Positions 54,179 to 63,195 of a DNA stretch of 64,000 nt are shown piece after piece (position 1 is the stretch's first letter; every line of letters begins with the position of its first letter). Both the position numbers and the translations under genes were made by a program. Source of the stretch: Vallitalea pronyensis (GTDB lineage: Bacteria > Bacillota > Clostridia > Lachnospirales > Vallitaleaceae); assembly GCF_018141445.1 (NCBI RefSeq), contig NZ_CP058649.1:701001-765000 (forward strand), read 5' to 3'. The notes below the pieces were generated by a model. That model did not search any database. It was not told the origin of the DNA and saw only the letters and a program-made list of their open reading frames with translations.

Positions 54179-54228
54179 AGGGCTGTATCCTGCATATTTT
54201 ATTGTAAAATATGTAAGGTACAGCCCTT
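54179..54228. terminator. Bidirectional terminator
   Basis: AGGGCTGTA pairs with TACAGCCCT and the stem continues with CATATTTT/AAAATATG around a 4-nt tip. It lies between the convergent pspC and ferritin-like genes. Confidence 0.75.
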
Positions 54229-54236
54229 CATGCGTA

Positions 54237-54755
54237 TTAGACACCTTTACAACCCGGTCTTATACCAAAATCCCTATCATAGTCCATGATAGCAAAAGAG
54301 AGTTCTTCAAAATGTTCTTTTTCTTCAGTAGTAATTTCTGTGTATACCTCAAAAACATCTCGATATTTACCATGTTTCACTACATCTTCATAGAGAATAA
54401 TCGCTTCAAGTTCCCCTTTAATATCGCTGCGTATAGCACCTGGAATGTTTATTTTGGTGGCTGATTTTAAGGAATAGCAGTTTGTAAAATCAATATTGAT
54501 ATGTCCCTTTGTCTCTTCATAAAGTTTTAACTGCACAGGATCATATTTCCGAAGTAATTCAGAAAACATGGAGAAATGCCTTATTTCCTCATCACGAATA
54601 TGCTTCCATAATTTAACCATTGGAGGACAGGATGTATTATTAATATGATAGTTGTATTGATTAATGGCTACAATCTCGGAAATGAGGGATTCACGAATAA
54701 AATTAGTAATCTTAGAGGGTATACCTTGAGGCTGACCTTCAGTTGTATAACTCAT
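54237..54755 (-). CDS. Ferritin-like di-iron protein
   Basis: This 172-aa four-helix protein has two E-x6-x-ExxH-type helices pairs: EIVAINQYNYH with EEIRHF, and ELEAIILYEDVV with EEKEHFEEL. These are the ligands of a ferritin/rubrerythrin-like di-iron site. There is no rubredoxin domain. The start is ATG 54755 behind GTAGGTG. It could store iron or detoxify peroxide. Confidence 0.82.
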   Translation of the reverse strand: MSYTTEGQPQGIPSKITNFIRESLISEIVAINQYNYHINNTSCPPMVKLWKHIRDEEIRHFSMFSELLRKYDPVQLKLYEETKGHINIDFTNCYSLKSATKINIPGAIRSDIKGELEAIILYEDVVKHGKYRDVFEVYTEITTEEKEHFEELSFAIMDYDRDFGIRPGCKGV

Positions 54756-54967
54756 AGCGGACACCTACTTTTTTGTATGTTCAATTAAGTGTATTCACAT
54801 ACCTGTTAAAATATGAGCATAATGCCCATTAGAAAAGGTATTCCTGTATTGACTCCTGTAGCATGATAAAGTACAATGGATATGGAGTTGAATGCTTAAT
54901 AAACCTAGCATAAAACAAGTCATAAGGGTTCATGTAAAGTGTGCAGCACAAAAGAGGAGGATATAAA

Positions 54968-56056
54968 ATGAATAAAAAGAACAATGGTGTATGGGTAGAT
55001 GGCATACAATCGGCGTTAGTAGCATTCTTAATCATGCTGGGTATATCACTGGTTTTATCCATTGCAATTAATTTTTCCATATATGAACGGTTTAATGAAC
55101 TGATGTCAGGTACCTTAGGTGACTATAAAGGTGCTAACATCAGCAGTATTTTGAAAATAACCATTATGATATTTAACATGTCTTTGTTTAATGCAGTGGG
55201 TGAATTGCGACTAGGGATCATTGCACTGGCAGCTGTACCTGGTATTGCATTGTGGATCAGTAACAAACGGGTGAATGACAATGGTATATTAAATATCTAT
55301 AAATTAAAAGTCTATGGTATAACAGCCATTGTACTTGCTATCCTGCAGTTTTTAATATCCTTTATTACAAAAGGTGAGTTGGTGGAAGGACTGAACATTA
55401 ATTTTGCATCCTTACGTAATGGGATATCCACCATGATCATTATCTATCTTTTGCAATTGTTTGTGTTAATGAATACCAAATCCAAGGGAAAAACATTTGA
55501 TGGTATTAAAGCTTTTCGTCATACCTATCGGACACTAGCCATTATAGGAGCTGTTATTGGCATATTGGCCATGGTCTTTGGTTTACAATCCTTACACGAT
55601 GAGATTATTTTATTGCTGTTTGTCATTATTTTCGCATTACCTAATGTGGTGGTATATTCCTTCTATTATATGTCTGGATTAACCATGGCATTTAATGAAG
55701 AGCTACGAGGTGGGCTGAACTATCTAGGTATCGATCCTACATTCCAAAATATGGTCTATGTACGTTATGGTGCCGTACTTGTTTTCGTGATTGTTCTTGT
55801 AATTTTTACCCTTAGAATGAAAAAAGACGACTATTTCTACATCAATACATTTATCTATTCTGTTGTGACAGGGATATTCTTCGGTGTTCTTGGGTATTGT
55901 TCAAGTATTTATATGACAAACATACCTGCTGTTGGTAACATAGAATTTCGTGTCAGCCATTATTTCTTATCCGGTTTTATACCTTTTGCAGGTATATGGC
56001 TGATTGCAATCATCTATTATTTTGTAAAGAGAATGAAAACGATCATACAACAGTAA
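54968..56056 (+). CDS. Polytopic membrane protein of unknown function
   Basis: This 362-aa protein has about eight or nine hydrophobic helices spread over the whole length and short loops, and no motif that I recognise. AGAGGAGG precedes ATG 54968; the frame upstream lacks a ribosome site. It ends at a bidirectional terminator and forms its own unit. Confidence 0.8.
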   Translation: MNKKNNGVWVDGIQSALVAFLIMLGISLVLSIAINFSIYERFNELMSGTLGDYKGANISSILKITIMIFNMSLFNAVGELRLGIIALAAVPGIALWISNKRVNDNGILNIYKLKVYGITAIVLAILQFLISFITKGELVEGLNINFASLRNGISTMIIIYLLQLFVLMNTKSKGKTFDGIKAFRHTYRTLAIIGAVIGILAMVFGLQSLHDEIILLLFVIIFALPNVVVYSFYYMSGLTMAFNEELRGGLNYLGIDPTFQNMVYVRYGAVLVFVIVLVIFTLRMKKDDYFYINTFIYSVVTGIFFGVLGYCSSIYMTNIPAVGNIEFRVSHYFLSGFIPFAGIWLIAIIYYFVKRMKTIIQQ

Positions 56057-56075
56057 CATCCTTTCATGAATAAAT

Positions 56076-56115
56076 AGGCTATCCCATAAATGACTTTTAT
56101 GGGATAGCCTTTTCT
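56076..56115. terminator. Bidirectional terminator
   Basis: AGGCTATCCCATAAA pairs perfectly with TTTATGGGATAGCCT around 5 nt and is followed by TTTCT. It lies between the convergent membrane-protein and GNAT genes. Confidence 0.85.
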
Positions 56116-56120
56116 ATATC

Positions 56121-56624
56121 CTATTCATAGAGTTTAGCCATATAATACTCATCCACCAATTCCCCATCTACCATAAGGGATTTTACTTTGGTGCCTTCCA
56201 TTGTAAAACCCATTTTTTGATACAGATGGATACCCGGTTTATTATGGGTCATCACTGTTAATTCAATTCTTATGATATGGTGTTCTCTTGCCCAACTATC
56301 CATCTCTTGGAATAACCGTTTTCCCAAACCTTGACCTTGATAAGCACTCAGAATACCTACCACAAGGTAGGCACTGTGTTTTATGCGATTGGCAAAACCT
56401 ATTTCCAATGCAAGGAAGCCTCCAATACAATGCTTCGTTGTATCTTCTATGATTAAGATAAGTGACCCTGATTTTAGACTATCCTCAATCTTTACTTTCA
56501 TTTCCTGTACAGTGGTTTTTCGCTCACCTGGCTCATACATCATATTTTTCGTTTCAGAATCTAATTGTTGCAACATCTTTAGGTAACGTTCAGCATCATC
56601 TATGCGAATGGGTCTAATGGTCAT
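56121..56624 (-). CDS. GNAT family N-acetyltransferase (RimJ/RimL-like)
   Basis: This 167-aa single-domain acetyltransferase has the acetyl-CoA loop YQGQGLGKRLFQ and the C-terminal YQKMGFTMEGTK strand. It is of the type that acetylates ribosomal or small-molecule amines. TAGGAGG precedes the ATG on the minus strand. Confidence 0.85.
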   Translation of the reverse strand: MTIRPIRIDDAERYLKMLQQLDSETKNMMYEPGERKTTVQEMKVKIEDSLKSGSLILIIEDTTKHCIGGFLALEIGFANRIKHSAYLVVGILSAYQGQGLGKRLFQEMDSWAREHHIIRIELTVMTHNKPGIHLYQKMGFTMEGTKVKSLMVDGELVDEYYMAKLYE

Positions 56625-56703
56625 GATGGAAACCTCCTATGATTATCTTTTTCTTAGCTATTATACTTGAATAAGTTGGCTTATTCAAGGATGAAGTAAC
56701 CTT

Positions 56704-56745
56704 AAAACCCAAAGCCATCCACATACAGATGGTTTTGGGTTTTCT
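56704..56745. terminator. Isolated terminator-like hairpin upstream of the osmoprotectant operon
   Basis: AAAACCCAAAGCCATC pairs with GATGGTTTTGGGTTTT (one wobble) across a 9-nt loop. It lies between two divergent genes, where a terminator is not expected, so it may attenuate the ABC-transporter leader or end a short RNA. Confidence 0.5.
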
Positions 56746-56829
56746 ACATTGAGAGAATATTGTCTTTCATAAGAGAATATACTTTCATAACGGCATATAT
56801 GATTCTACGAAAGAGGTGATCAAGTCTTC

Positions 56830-57495
56830 ATGAACAGTGTCATAACAATCTACATAGAACGATGGGATTTTTTTAAGGATTTGTTTGTACAACATGTTGC
56901 ACTGACCATGACCGCTGTGAGTATCATCACGGTAATCGGTATTACCACAGGCATTCTCATGACAAGAAATCGTTATATAGCAGGTGTGCTATTGGCTGTC
57001 ACTAATTTTCTCTACACCATACCATCCATTGCACTTTTTGGTTTTCTAGTGGCCATTACAGGTATTGGAAACAAAAGTGCCATTACAGCTCTCACCATAT
57101 ATGGTGTGTTACCCATTATTCGCAACACCTATGTGGGCATCATGGAAGTGGATGAACAAACCATAGAATCCGCTATAGGTATGGGAAGCACAAGAAAACA
57201 ACTGCTTTTCAAAATTCAATTGCCTCTTGCACTACCTGTTATCATTACTGGATTTCGTACCATGGTGATTATGACCATTGCACTTGGAGGGATTGCGTCC
57301 TTCATTGGTGCGGGGGGATTAGGTGTAGCTATATGGAGGGGTATTACCACCAATTTTCCGCAAATGACCATTGCAGGAAGCTTATTAGTTGCTCTATTAG
57401 CCATTGTAACGGACTTGGTATTAGGCTATATTGAAAAAATAATGCGTAAACGAATATTAGGATCAGAAGGAATGGGAGGTCATGTACATGTGTAA
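56830..57495 (+). CDS. Osmoprotectant ABC transporter permease (OpuCB/ProW-like)
   Basis: This 221-aa membrane protein has five or six helices and the permease coupling loop (EQTIESAIGMGSTRKQLLFKIQLP region) that contacts the ATPase. It belongs to the glycine betaine/carnitine/choline importers. AAAGAGGTGA lies upstream. It overlaps the binding-protein gene by 8 bp. Usually two permeases occur; only this one is present, so it may work as a homodimer. Confidence 0.88.
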   Translation: MNSVITIYIERWDFFKDLFVQHVALTMTAVSIITVIGITTGILMTRNRYIAGVLLAVTNFLYTIPSIALFGFLVAITGIGNKSAITALTIYGVLPIIRNTYVGIMEVDEQTIESAIGMGSTRKQLLFKIQLPLALPVIITGFRTMVIMTIALGGIASFIGAGGLGVAIWRGITTNFPQMTIAGSLLVALLAIVTDLVLGYIEKIMRKRILGSEGMGGHVHV

Positions 57496-58378
57496 AAAGC
57501 TATTGATCATGGTATTAATATGCAGTCTTATAAGTTGTGTTACAGGATGTAAAAAAGATGAAAAGAAAGTGGTCATTGCCAGTAAACCCATGACAGAACA
57601 ATTAATTATAGTGGAAATGCTGACAAAACTTATTGAAGAAAAGACAGATATACAAGTGGAACAGAAGATGAGTATTGGGGGAGGCACCTCCAATATTCAC
57701 CCAGCCATGGAAAAAGGTGACATTGATCTTTACCCAGAATATACAGGGACGGGATGGTTATTTGTTTTAAAAGAACCATTAATCAAAGACCCTGAAGAAC
57801 TCTACGAAGCAGTCAAAAAAGGGTATGCTGAGACCTATAACATCACCTGGCTTGACTTATACGGTTTTAACAATACCTTTGGATTAGCCATTAAGGAAGC
57901 ATTAGCAGATGGTCATGATATAGAAACCTATACGGATTTAGCTAAAGTAAGTGATAAGTTATCATTTGCAGCAGAGTATGACTTTTTTGAACGTGAAGAT
58001 GGTTACCCTGGACTTGTAAGTGCCTATGGCTTTCAGTTTAAAACCATATCAGAAATTGATATCGGCTTGAAATATCAGGCTATAGGAGAAGATGAAGTGG
58101 ATGTCATTAATGTCTTTTCGACAGATGGGCGGTTAAAAGAAGTAGGTCTGGTTGTTCTTGAAGACGATCAATACTTTTTCCCCAATTATGCGGCCACAAC
58201 CATTGTCCGTCAGGAGATTCTAGAAAAATACCCAGAATTAGAAGAGGTTCTTAATACATTAGGCGGTCAGATTAATAATGAAGAAATGATTCAGATGAAT
58301 TACCTTGTGGAGATTGAAAAACAAGAACCGAAACAAGTGGCAGTGGACTTTCTAGAAAAGAAAGGACTCTTACCATGA
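57488..58378 (+). CDS. Osmoprotectant-binding lipoprotein (OpuCC/OpuBC-like)
   Basis: This 296-aa substrate-binding lipoprotein has a lipobox (VTGC) and the family motif ASKPMTEQLIIVEML, followed by GDIDLYPEYTGTGW, which lines the quaternary-ammonium pocket. The start ATG 57488 has GGGAGGT at a good distance; ATG 57482 is too close. It delivers compatible solutes to the permease. It overlaps the ATPase gene by 4 bp. Confidence 0.88.
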   Translation: MCKKLLIMVLICSLISCVTGCKKDEKKVVIASKPMTEQLIIVEMLTKLIEEKTDIQVEQKMSIGGGTSNIHPAMEKGDIDLYPEYTGTGWLFVLKEPLIKDPEELYEAVKKGYAETYNITWLDLYGFNNTFGLAIKEALADGHDIETYTDLAKVSDKLSFAAEYDFFEREDGYPGLVSAYGFQFKTISEIDIGLKYQAIGEDEVDVINVFSTDGRLKEVGLVVLEDDQYFFPNYAATTIVRQEILEKYPELEEVLNTLGGQINNEEMIQMNYLVEIEKQEPKQVAVDFLEKKGLLP

Positions 58379-59211
58379 TTGATATTGAATTCAAGGAAGT
58401 ATGTAAACATTACAACAAAGGCCATCAAGTCATCAACAACCTGAGCTTACAGATTGAACAGGGGGAGTTCGTGACACTTTTAGGACCATCCGGTTGTGGT
58501 AAAACCACCTTGTTAAAAATGGTAAATAAACTGATTAAACCTGATGACGGCCATATATGGGTTAAGGGAACATCCATTCATGATTGGCATACCACTGCCC
58601 TTAGACGTGGTATTGGCTATGTCATTCAACAGATTGGTCTCTTTCCCCACATGCGGATTAAAGATAACATAAGCTATGTACCCATGATCAATAACATGAC
58701 CAAATCATTTCGAGAAAAACGAGCAAGAGAACTGGTTCATCTGGTGGGATTAGAAGAAGATATGCTGGAACGTTATCCAAGAGAACTCAGTGGCGGGCAG
58801 AAACAGAGGATAGGGGTGGCTAGAGCATTGGCTGCTGACCCAGATATCATCCTTATGGATGAACCTTTTGGAGCCGTTGATGAAATAGCAAGAACCAAAT
58901 TACAAGAACAGTTAAAACACATTCATCAACAACTGGGAAAAACAATCTTATTTGTTACCCATGATATTAGTGAAGCCCTTAAACTGGGTACAAGAATTGT
59001 ACTTATGCATAAAGGTCAGATTGAGCAAAGTGGTATCAAGGAGGAACTTATATTTCAGCCTAAAACACCTTTTGTAAAGGATTTCTTAGGGTTGAAGGGC
59101 TTTAAAGCAGCTCTTAATGAAGGCATCATGGAACAAATCTATGGGGATATTTTAACAGGTGATACCAGTATGCAGGCGTTCTATGATCAGATTAATACAA
59201 GGATATCTTAG
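58375..59211 (+). CDS. Osmoprotectant ABC transporter ATPase (OpuCA/ProV-like)
   Basis: This 278-aa ATPase has Walker A GPSGCGKTT (37-45), signature LSGGQKQR and Walker B IILMDEPFGAVD. It is short and lacks the C-terminal CBS domains that sense ionic strength in many OpuA/OpuC ATPases, so osmotic gating must lie elsewhere. It is the last gene of the three-gene operon. Confidence 0.9.
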   Translation: MIDIEFKEVCKHYNKGHQVINNLSLQIEQGEFVTLLGPSGCGKTTLLKMVNKLIKPDDGHIWVKGTSIHDWHTTALRRGIGYVIQQIGLFPHMRIKDNISYVPMINNMTKSFREKRARELVHLVGLEEDMLERYPRELSGGQKQRIGVARALAADPDIILMDEPFGAVDEIARTKLQEQLKHIHQQLGKTILFVTHDISEALKLGTRIVLMHKGQIEQSGIKEELIFQPKTPFVKDFLGLKGFKAALNEGIMEQIYGDILTGDTSMQAFYDQINTRIS

Positions 59212-59482
59212 AAATCAGCATAGAGATGGCTTGACATGTTTTAGAAATAATCGTAACAGGATTGTAAATTGAATAATGACCATGGTAGGTGTATACTGTT
59301 ATGGAAGTATGCACCTTGCATAAGCCTTGAGCTTTAAGATTCTTAGGTATAAGCCCATGACCACGTAATCGTAGTGCTAGGGAATACCAAGTTTTTAGGC
59401 CTTATAGGGATAAAAAACAACCTAATGGGTTATATATCTAATAAGCCTTAATGCGAATGAATCATTAAAATGAGGTGTACGA

Positions 59483-61585
59483 ATGAATAAGAAAATGATC
59501 TATCTAGCCCTATGGATAGGCTGTATCGTAACCGTATGTCTATTGCTCTATTACCCTAAGTTTGTAGGGGTAGGGGATAACAGTGATTTTGATAGAGTCA
59601 TGAAGCCTATTGGGTTGAAAGTAGATGTGGATAAAAAATATGATTATGCCCAGAGTACTTTTGCGTATAATCGGGAATGGTATAATCTAGGTGAACATCT
59701 ATCCTTTATTAGCAGTCCAGATATTAAAGTGGATCATCCCTATCATTCCACACAATTTATAGTGTTAAAAATAGCTGGATTTATCAACGGGTTTTATCAA
59801 TATATGACCCAAGGTGTGATTAATACCTTTGAGATATGGACCCTAGCCATATTGTATATGGGCATATTTGGCTTGGCTGTCTCGGTTTTTATCAGGAGTA
59901 TACCCCTAAAAAACACCTGGGCTAAAACTTTATTGTCCATACTCTTTATTGGGATATTTTTTGACAAGGGCTATATCTTATACTTTAATAGCTTTTACGG
60001 TGAACCCCTTATTCTAGTGTCCTTCTTACTCTATGTTGCTAGTACCTTAGTCATACTAAAAGAAGAAAGGGTTCATGGTCTATGGTACGTCCTGAGCTTT
60101 CTTGCAGGAGGCCTGTTTATCGGTGCAAAAGTTGCCAATATACCCCTTGGGGTACTGATGATATGTTTTGCACTATTGCTTTATTGGAAGAAAAAGGACA
60201 AGTCCATTAGACGCATCATCATCTTAGGGAGTGTGTGCTTGTTTCTCACATCCCTTTACTTTTACACAACAGTACCTGAGTGGATGAATCATTATAATCG
60301 TTACCATGCTGTTTTTTATGGTATCTTAAAGGATTCGCCACATCCTATAGAAGACTTAAGAGATTTAGGTATAGACGAGCAATATGTGACCCTAAAAGAC
60401 ACCCATGCTTACATGGACCATGGGGAATATGATATCCATAGTGATGCTTTTTCTGAAGCAGTCTATGATCGAGCAACACCTTTAAGAGTCAGCATTTACT
60501 ATCTTACTCACCCTAAGAGGTTATGGCATAAGATGCAAGTGCTTGCACGATCAAGTACCATCATACGGCCGCCTTATGTGGGGAATTATTTAGAAGAGGA
60601 TCATGGAGAACGTTTGGTATTCGATAGGCGATTCAGCAGTTGGGAAACACTGCGAAAGAAAACCCACCCTTATGCACTGTTGATGGTGATGGTGATCGGT
60701 TTACTCTATAGCATAACCAGTGTTCTAACCTACAGAAAATACCCTTCTGAATCCAATGGGTTATTGGTGTTAGCATTTCGCATCATGTTATTGTTGTTTG
60801 CCATGAGCCAGTTTATACTCCCAGTGATTGGTAATGGTGAGGCAGATCTTGTGAAGCATATGTTCTTATTTAATATGATAGTGGACATGTTGATTATCTT
60901 GACGGTTATGGATAGCATAAGATGGTTGGAAAAAAGATATTATAAACCCTTAATTGTATTAATAGGAGGCTTATTTAGTCTTGTGATTATCATTCATATG
61001 TTTACGAATGAAAAGTCACCTGCCATCATAACCATGGGCCGCTTTAACAACAAACCTATTCACTGGGAGGTTCTAGAGCAGACAGGTAATGACTATCTCA
61101 TAGCAGCAAAGGACATTGTGACCTTTAGAACCTTTGATGAACAGCTTAATAGATGGCACACATCCACACTGCGTCAATGGTTAAACAGTGATGAAAAAAA
61201 TGGATTTCTATATGGATTTACTGAAGATGAAAAAAGACGTATACAAGCCATTAATCGAAAAACGATTCTAGCTCTACCTTTTAAAGAACAGGCGGATGAG
61301 GGTTCAAAACCTTTTTACTGGTACCCTGTCCCAGGTGATGTGAGACAGAATTATTTTGAGGCCTACGGCAACATTAACCTAGAGAAAGTTTTTATATTGG
61401 GGGTATGGGAATATGAAGCCTATGATTTATCCCATCAAAAAGGACATCCCTATTGGTTACGAACACCTTATGCCAACAATGATATGGCAAGAATTGTTGA
61501 TACAGATGGTTTTGTGTACCATAAAGGGGTCCATGAACCGTCCATTGGCGTTGTGCCATGTATGGTTATAACCATAACGAAATAA
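59483..61585 (+). CDS. Polytopic membrane protein with C-terminal DUF6273-like domain
   Basis: This 700-aa protein has about ten to eleven membrane helices in its first 510 residues, with a large extracytoplasmic loop (about 265-395), resembling GT-C-type glycosyltransferases in layout only. The last 190 residues form a soluble DUF6273-like domain (WEVLEQTGNDYLIAAKDI, STLRQWLN, YWLRTPY). GAGGTG lies upstream. It precedes GT2 and GtrA genes, consistent with envelope glycan work. Confidence 0.72.
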   Translation: MNKKMIYLALWIGCIVTVCLLLYYPKFVGVGDNSDFDRVMKPIGLKVDVDKKYDYAQSTFAYNREWYNLGEHLSFISSPDIKVDHPYHSTQFIVLKIAGFINGFYQYMTQGVINTFEIWTLAILYMGIFGLAVSVFIRSIPLKNTWAKTLLSILFIGIFFDKGYILYFNSFYGEPLILVSFLLYVASTLVILKEERVHGLWYVLSFLAGGLFIGAKVANIPLGVLMICFALLLYWKKKDKSIRRIIILGSVCLFLTSLYFYTTVPEWMNHYNRYHAVFYGILKDSPHPIEDLRDLGIDEQYVTLKDTHAYMDHGEYDIHSDAFSEAVYDRATPLRVSIYYLTHPKRLWHKMQVLARSSTIIRPPYVGNYLEEDHGERLVFDRRFSSWETLRKKTHPYALLMVMVIGLLYSITSVLTYRKYPSESNGLLVLAFRIMLLLFAMSQFILPVIGNGEADLVKHMFLFNMIVDMLIILTVMDSIRWLEKRYYKPLIVLIGGLFSLVIIIHMFTNEKSPAIITMGRFNNKPIHWEVLEQTGNDYLIAAKDIVTFRTFDEQLNRWHTSTLRQWLNSDEKNGFLYGFTEDEKRRIQAINRKTILALPFKEQADEGSKPFYWYPVPGDVRQNYFEAYGNINLEKVFILGVWEYEAYDLSHQKGHPYWLRTPYANNDMARIVDTDGFVYHKGVHEPSIGVVPCMVITITK

Positions 61586-61780
61586 GCATAAGTAATACCA
61601 TCCATGAGCGGTTCAATGAAGCATGAAAAAATGGAAAGGTCAGATTCTAATGATTTTTTAATGAAAAAATCTCTATTTGATTTATAATAGAAATGAGTGG
61701 GATGTTATAAACATGTTATTGGGTAACGACGAAGGATAAAATCGTTAGACATTCAGCATGACAATAAGGAGGAGAGATAC

Positions 61781-62764
61781 ATGAATCTTGCTATAGTCAT
61801 TCCTGTCTACAACGAGTCAGATGCTATTTATAATAATTTTACGATGATATACAATAGTCTTGATAAGGCAGGTATACCATGCCATTATATGTTAGTGGAT
61901 GATGGTTCCACAGACCAAACCTGGCTAGAAATAAGTCGGTTAAAAGAACAATATCCTCATGTATCGGCTATTCGGTTTGCTAGGAATTTTGGTAAAGAAA
62001 TGGCCATATGTGCAGGACTGGATCATATTGAAGGAGACCGTTATCTTATTATGGATTCCGACCTTCAGCATCCACCAACCTGTGTAAGAGATATGATGCG
62101 CTTAATGGACAAAACAGGTGCAAATATTGTGGATGGGATTAAGCAAAAAAGAGGAAAAGAATCAAGGCTCTATCGGTCCATAGCCAAGCGATTTTATGGT
62201 TTATTAAAGACCGCTACAGGACTAAATATGGATAATTCATCGGATTTTAAACTTATTGATGAGCGTGTGGTGGATGCTATCCGACAATTTCGAGAGAGTA
62301 ATCTGTTTTTTAGAGGTGTTGTGGATTGGGTAGGTTTTCAGCGGACGGCTTACTATTTTGATGTAGAAGACAGACAGGAAGGTGAGACAAGCTTTTCCAC
62401 GTTTAATTTAATGAAATTAGCCTGTAATGCCATTTTGTCCCATACCAGTAAACCCCTCTATTTAACCATTGTAGGCGGTGGTATATTTCTAATATTTGCA
62501 TTGATATTAGGGGTACAAACATTGGTGAATTATTTTATGGGCAATGCCATTAGCGGCTTTTCCACAGTCATTGTATTATTATTGATGATTGGTTCCATGA
62601 TTATGTTATCCTTGGGCATTATCGGTATCTATATATCACGTATCTATGACGAAGTGAAGCAACGGCCAAGATACATTATATCCGAATCAGCTAATGAAAA
62701 AGAAATGAAGGCAGGAAGATTATATGAACCGATATATACAACGATTAAAGAAAATAATGGTTAA
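61781..62764 (+). CDS. GT2 polyprenyl-phosphate glycosyltransferase (GtrB/DPM1-like)
   Basis: This 327-aa protein has a GT-A catalytic domain with IPVYNESD, DDGSTDQTW, the DSDLQHPP metal motif and QKRGKESRLYR. Two C-terminal membrane helices follow (about 230-250 and 265-288). Such enzymes load a sugar on undecaprenyl phosphate for flipping. AAGGAGGAG precedes the ATG. It overlaps gtrA-like by 41 bp. Confidence 0.9.
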   Translation: MNLAIVIPVYNESDAIYNNFTMIYNSLDKAGIPCHYMLVDDGSTDQTWLEISRLKEQYPHVSAIRFARNFGKEMAICAGLDHIEGDRYLIMDSDLQHPPTCVRDMMRLMDKTGANIVDGIKQKRGKESRLYRSIAKRFYGLLKTATGLNMDNSSDFKLIDERVVDAIRQFRESNLFFRGVVDWVGFQRTAYYFDVEDRQEGETSFSTFNLMKLACNAILSHTSKPLYLTIVGGGIFLIFALILGVQTLVNYFMGNAISGFSTVIVLLLMIGSMIMLSLGIIGIYISRIYDEVKQRPRYIISESANEKEMKAGRLYEPIYTTIKENNG

Positions 62765-63161
62765 TCCAACCTATCAGAAAATGATACGTTATGTGATCAT
62801 TGGGGGCTTAACGACTTTGGTAAGCTTTGGTTCAAGCTGGGTGATGGTATATCCTCTACGGATGAATCCTAATCTAGCCAATACGTTATCCATTGTCTTA
62901 GCCATACTTTTTGCTTACATAACCAATAAGCGATACGTCTTTAAAAGTAAGTGTGATTCCTATAGAGAAGTGGCAATAGAAGGTTTTCGCTTCTTTTCAT
63001 CAAGAGTTATCACCATGCTCATCGAAATTGGCGGTGTATTTGTTTTAAACACCCTTTTGCAGATGGAATTTATGTTATCGAAAGGTTTCATGAACGTGAT
63101 TGTCTTAATCTTGAATTATGTGTTTTCACAGTTCCTTATTTTTAGAAAAAGCACGTGTTAA
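62724..63161 (+). CDS. GtrA-like flippase
   Basis: This 145-aa protein with four helices has the GtrA pattern (RYVIIGGLTTLVSFG, ITNKRYVFKS, FSQFLIFRK). It probably flips the sugar-lipid made by the overlapping GT2 enzyme. Translation is coupled through the 41-bp overlap. Confidence 0.9.
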   Translation: MNRYIQRLKKIMVNPTYQKMIRYVIIGGLTTLVSFGSSWVMVYPLRMNPNLANTLSIVLAILFAYITNKRYVFKSKCDSYREVAIEGFRFFSSRVITMLIEIGGVFVLNTLLQMEFMLSKGFMNVIVLILNYVFSQFLIFRKSTC

Positions 63162-63195
63162 TAGATGTTTCACCTAGATGAGAAGGGAGCGTATT

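Noticed and set aside
54108..54464. 118-aa ORF on the plus strand over the ferritin-like gene
   Set aside because: It is antisense to a gene with clear di-iron motifs and crosses the bidirectional terminator.
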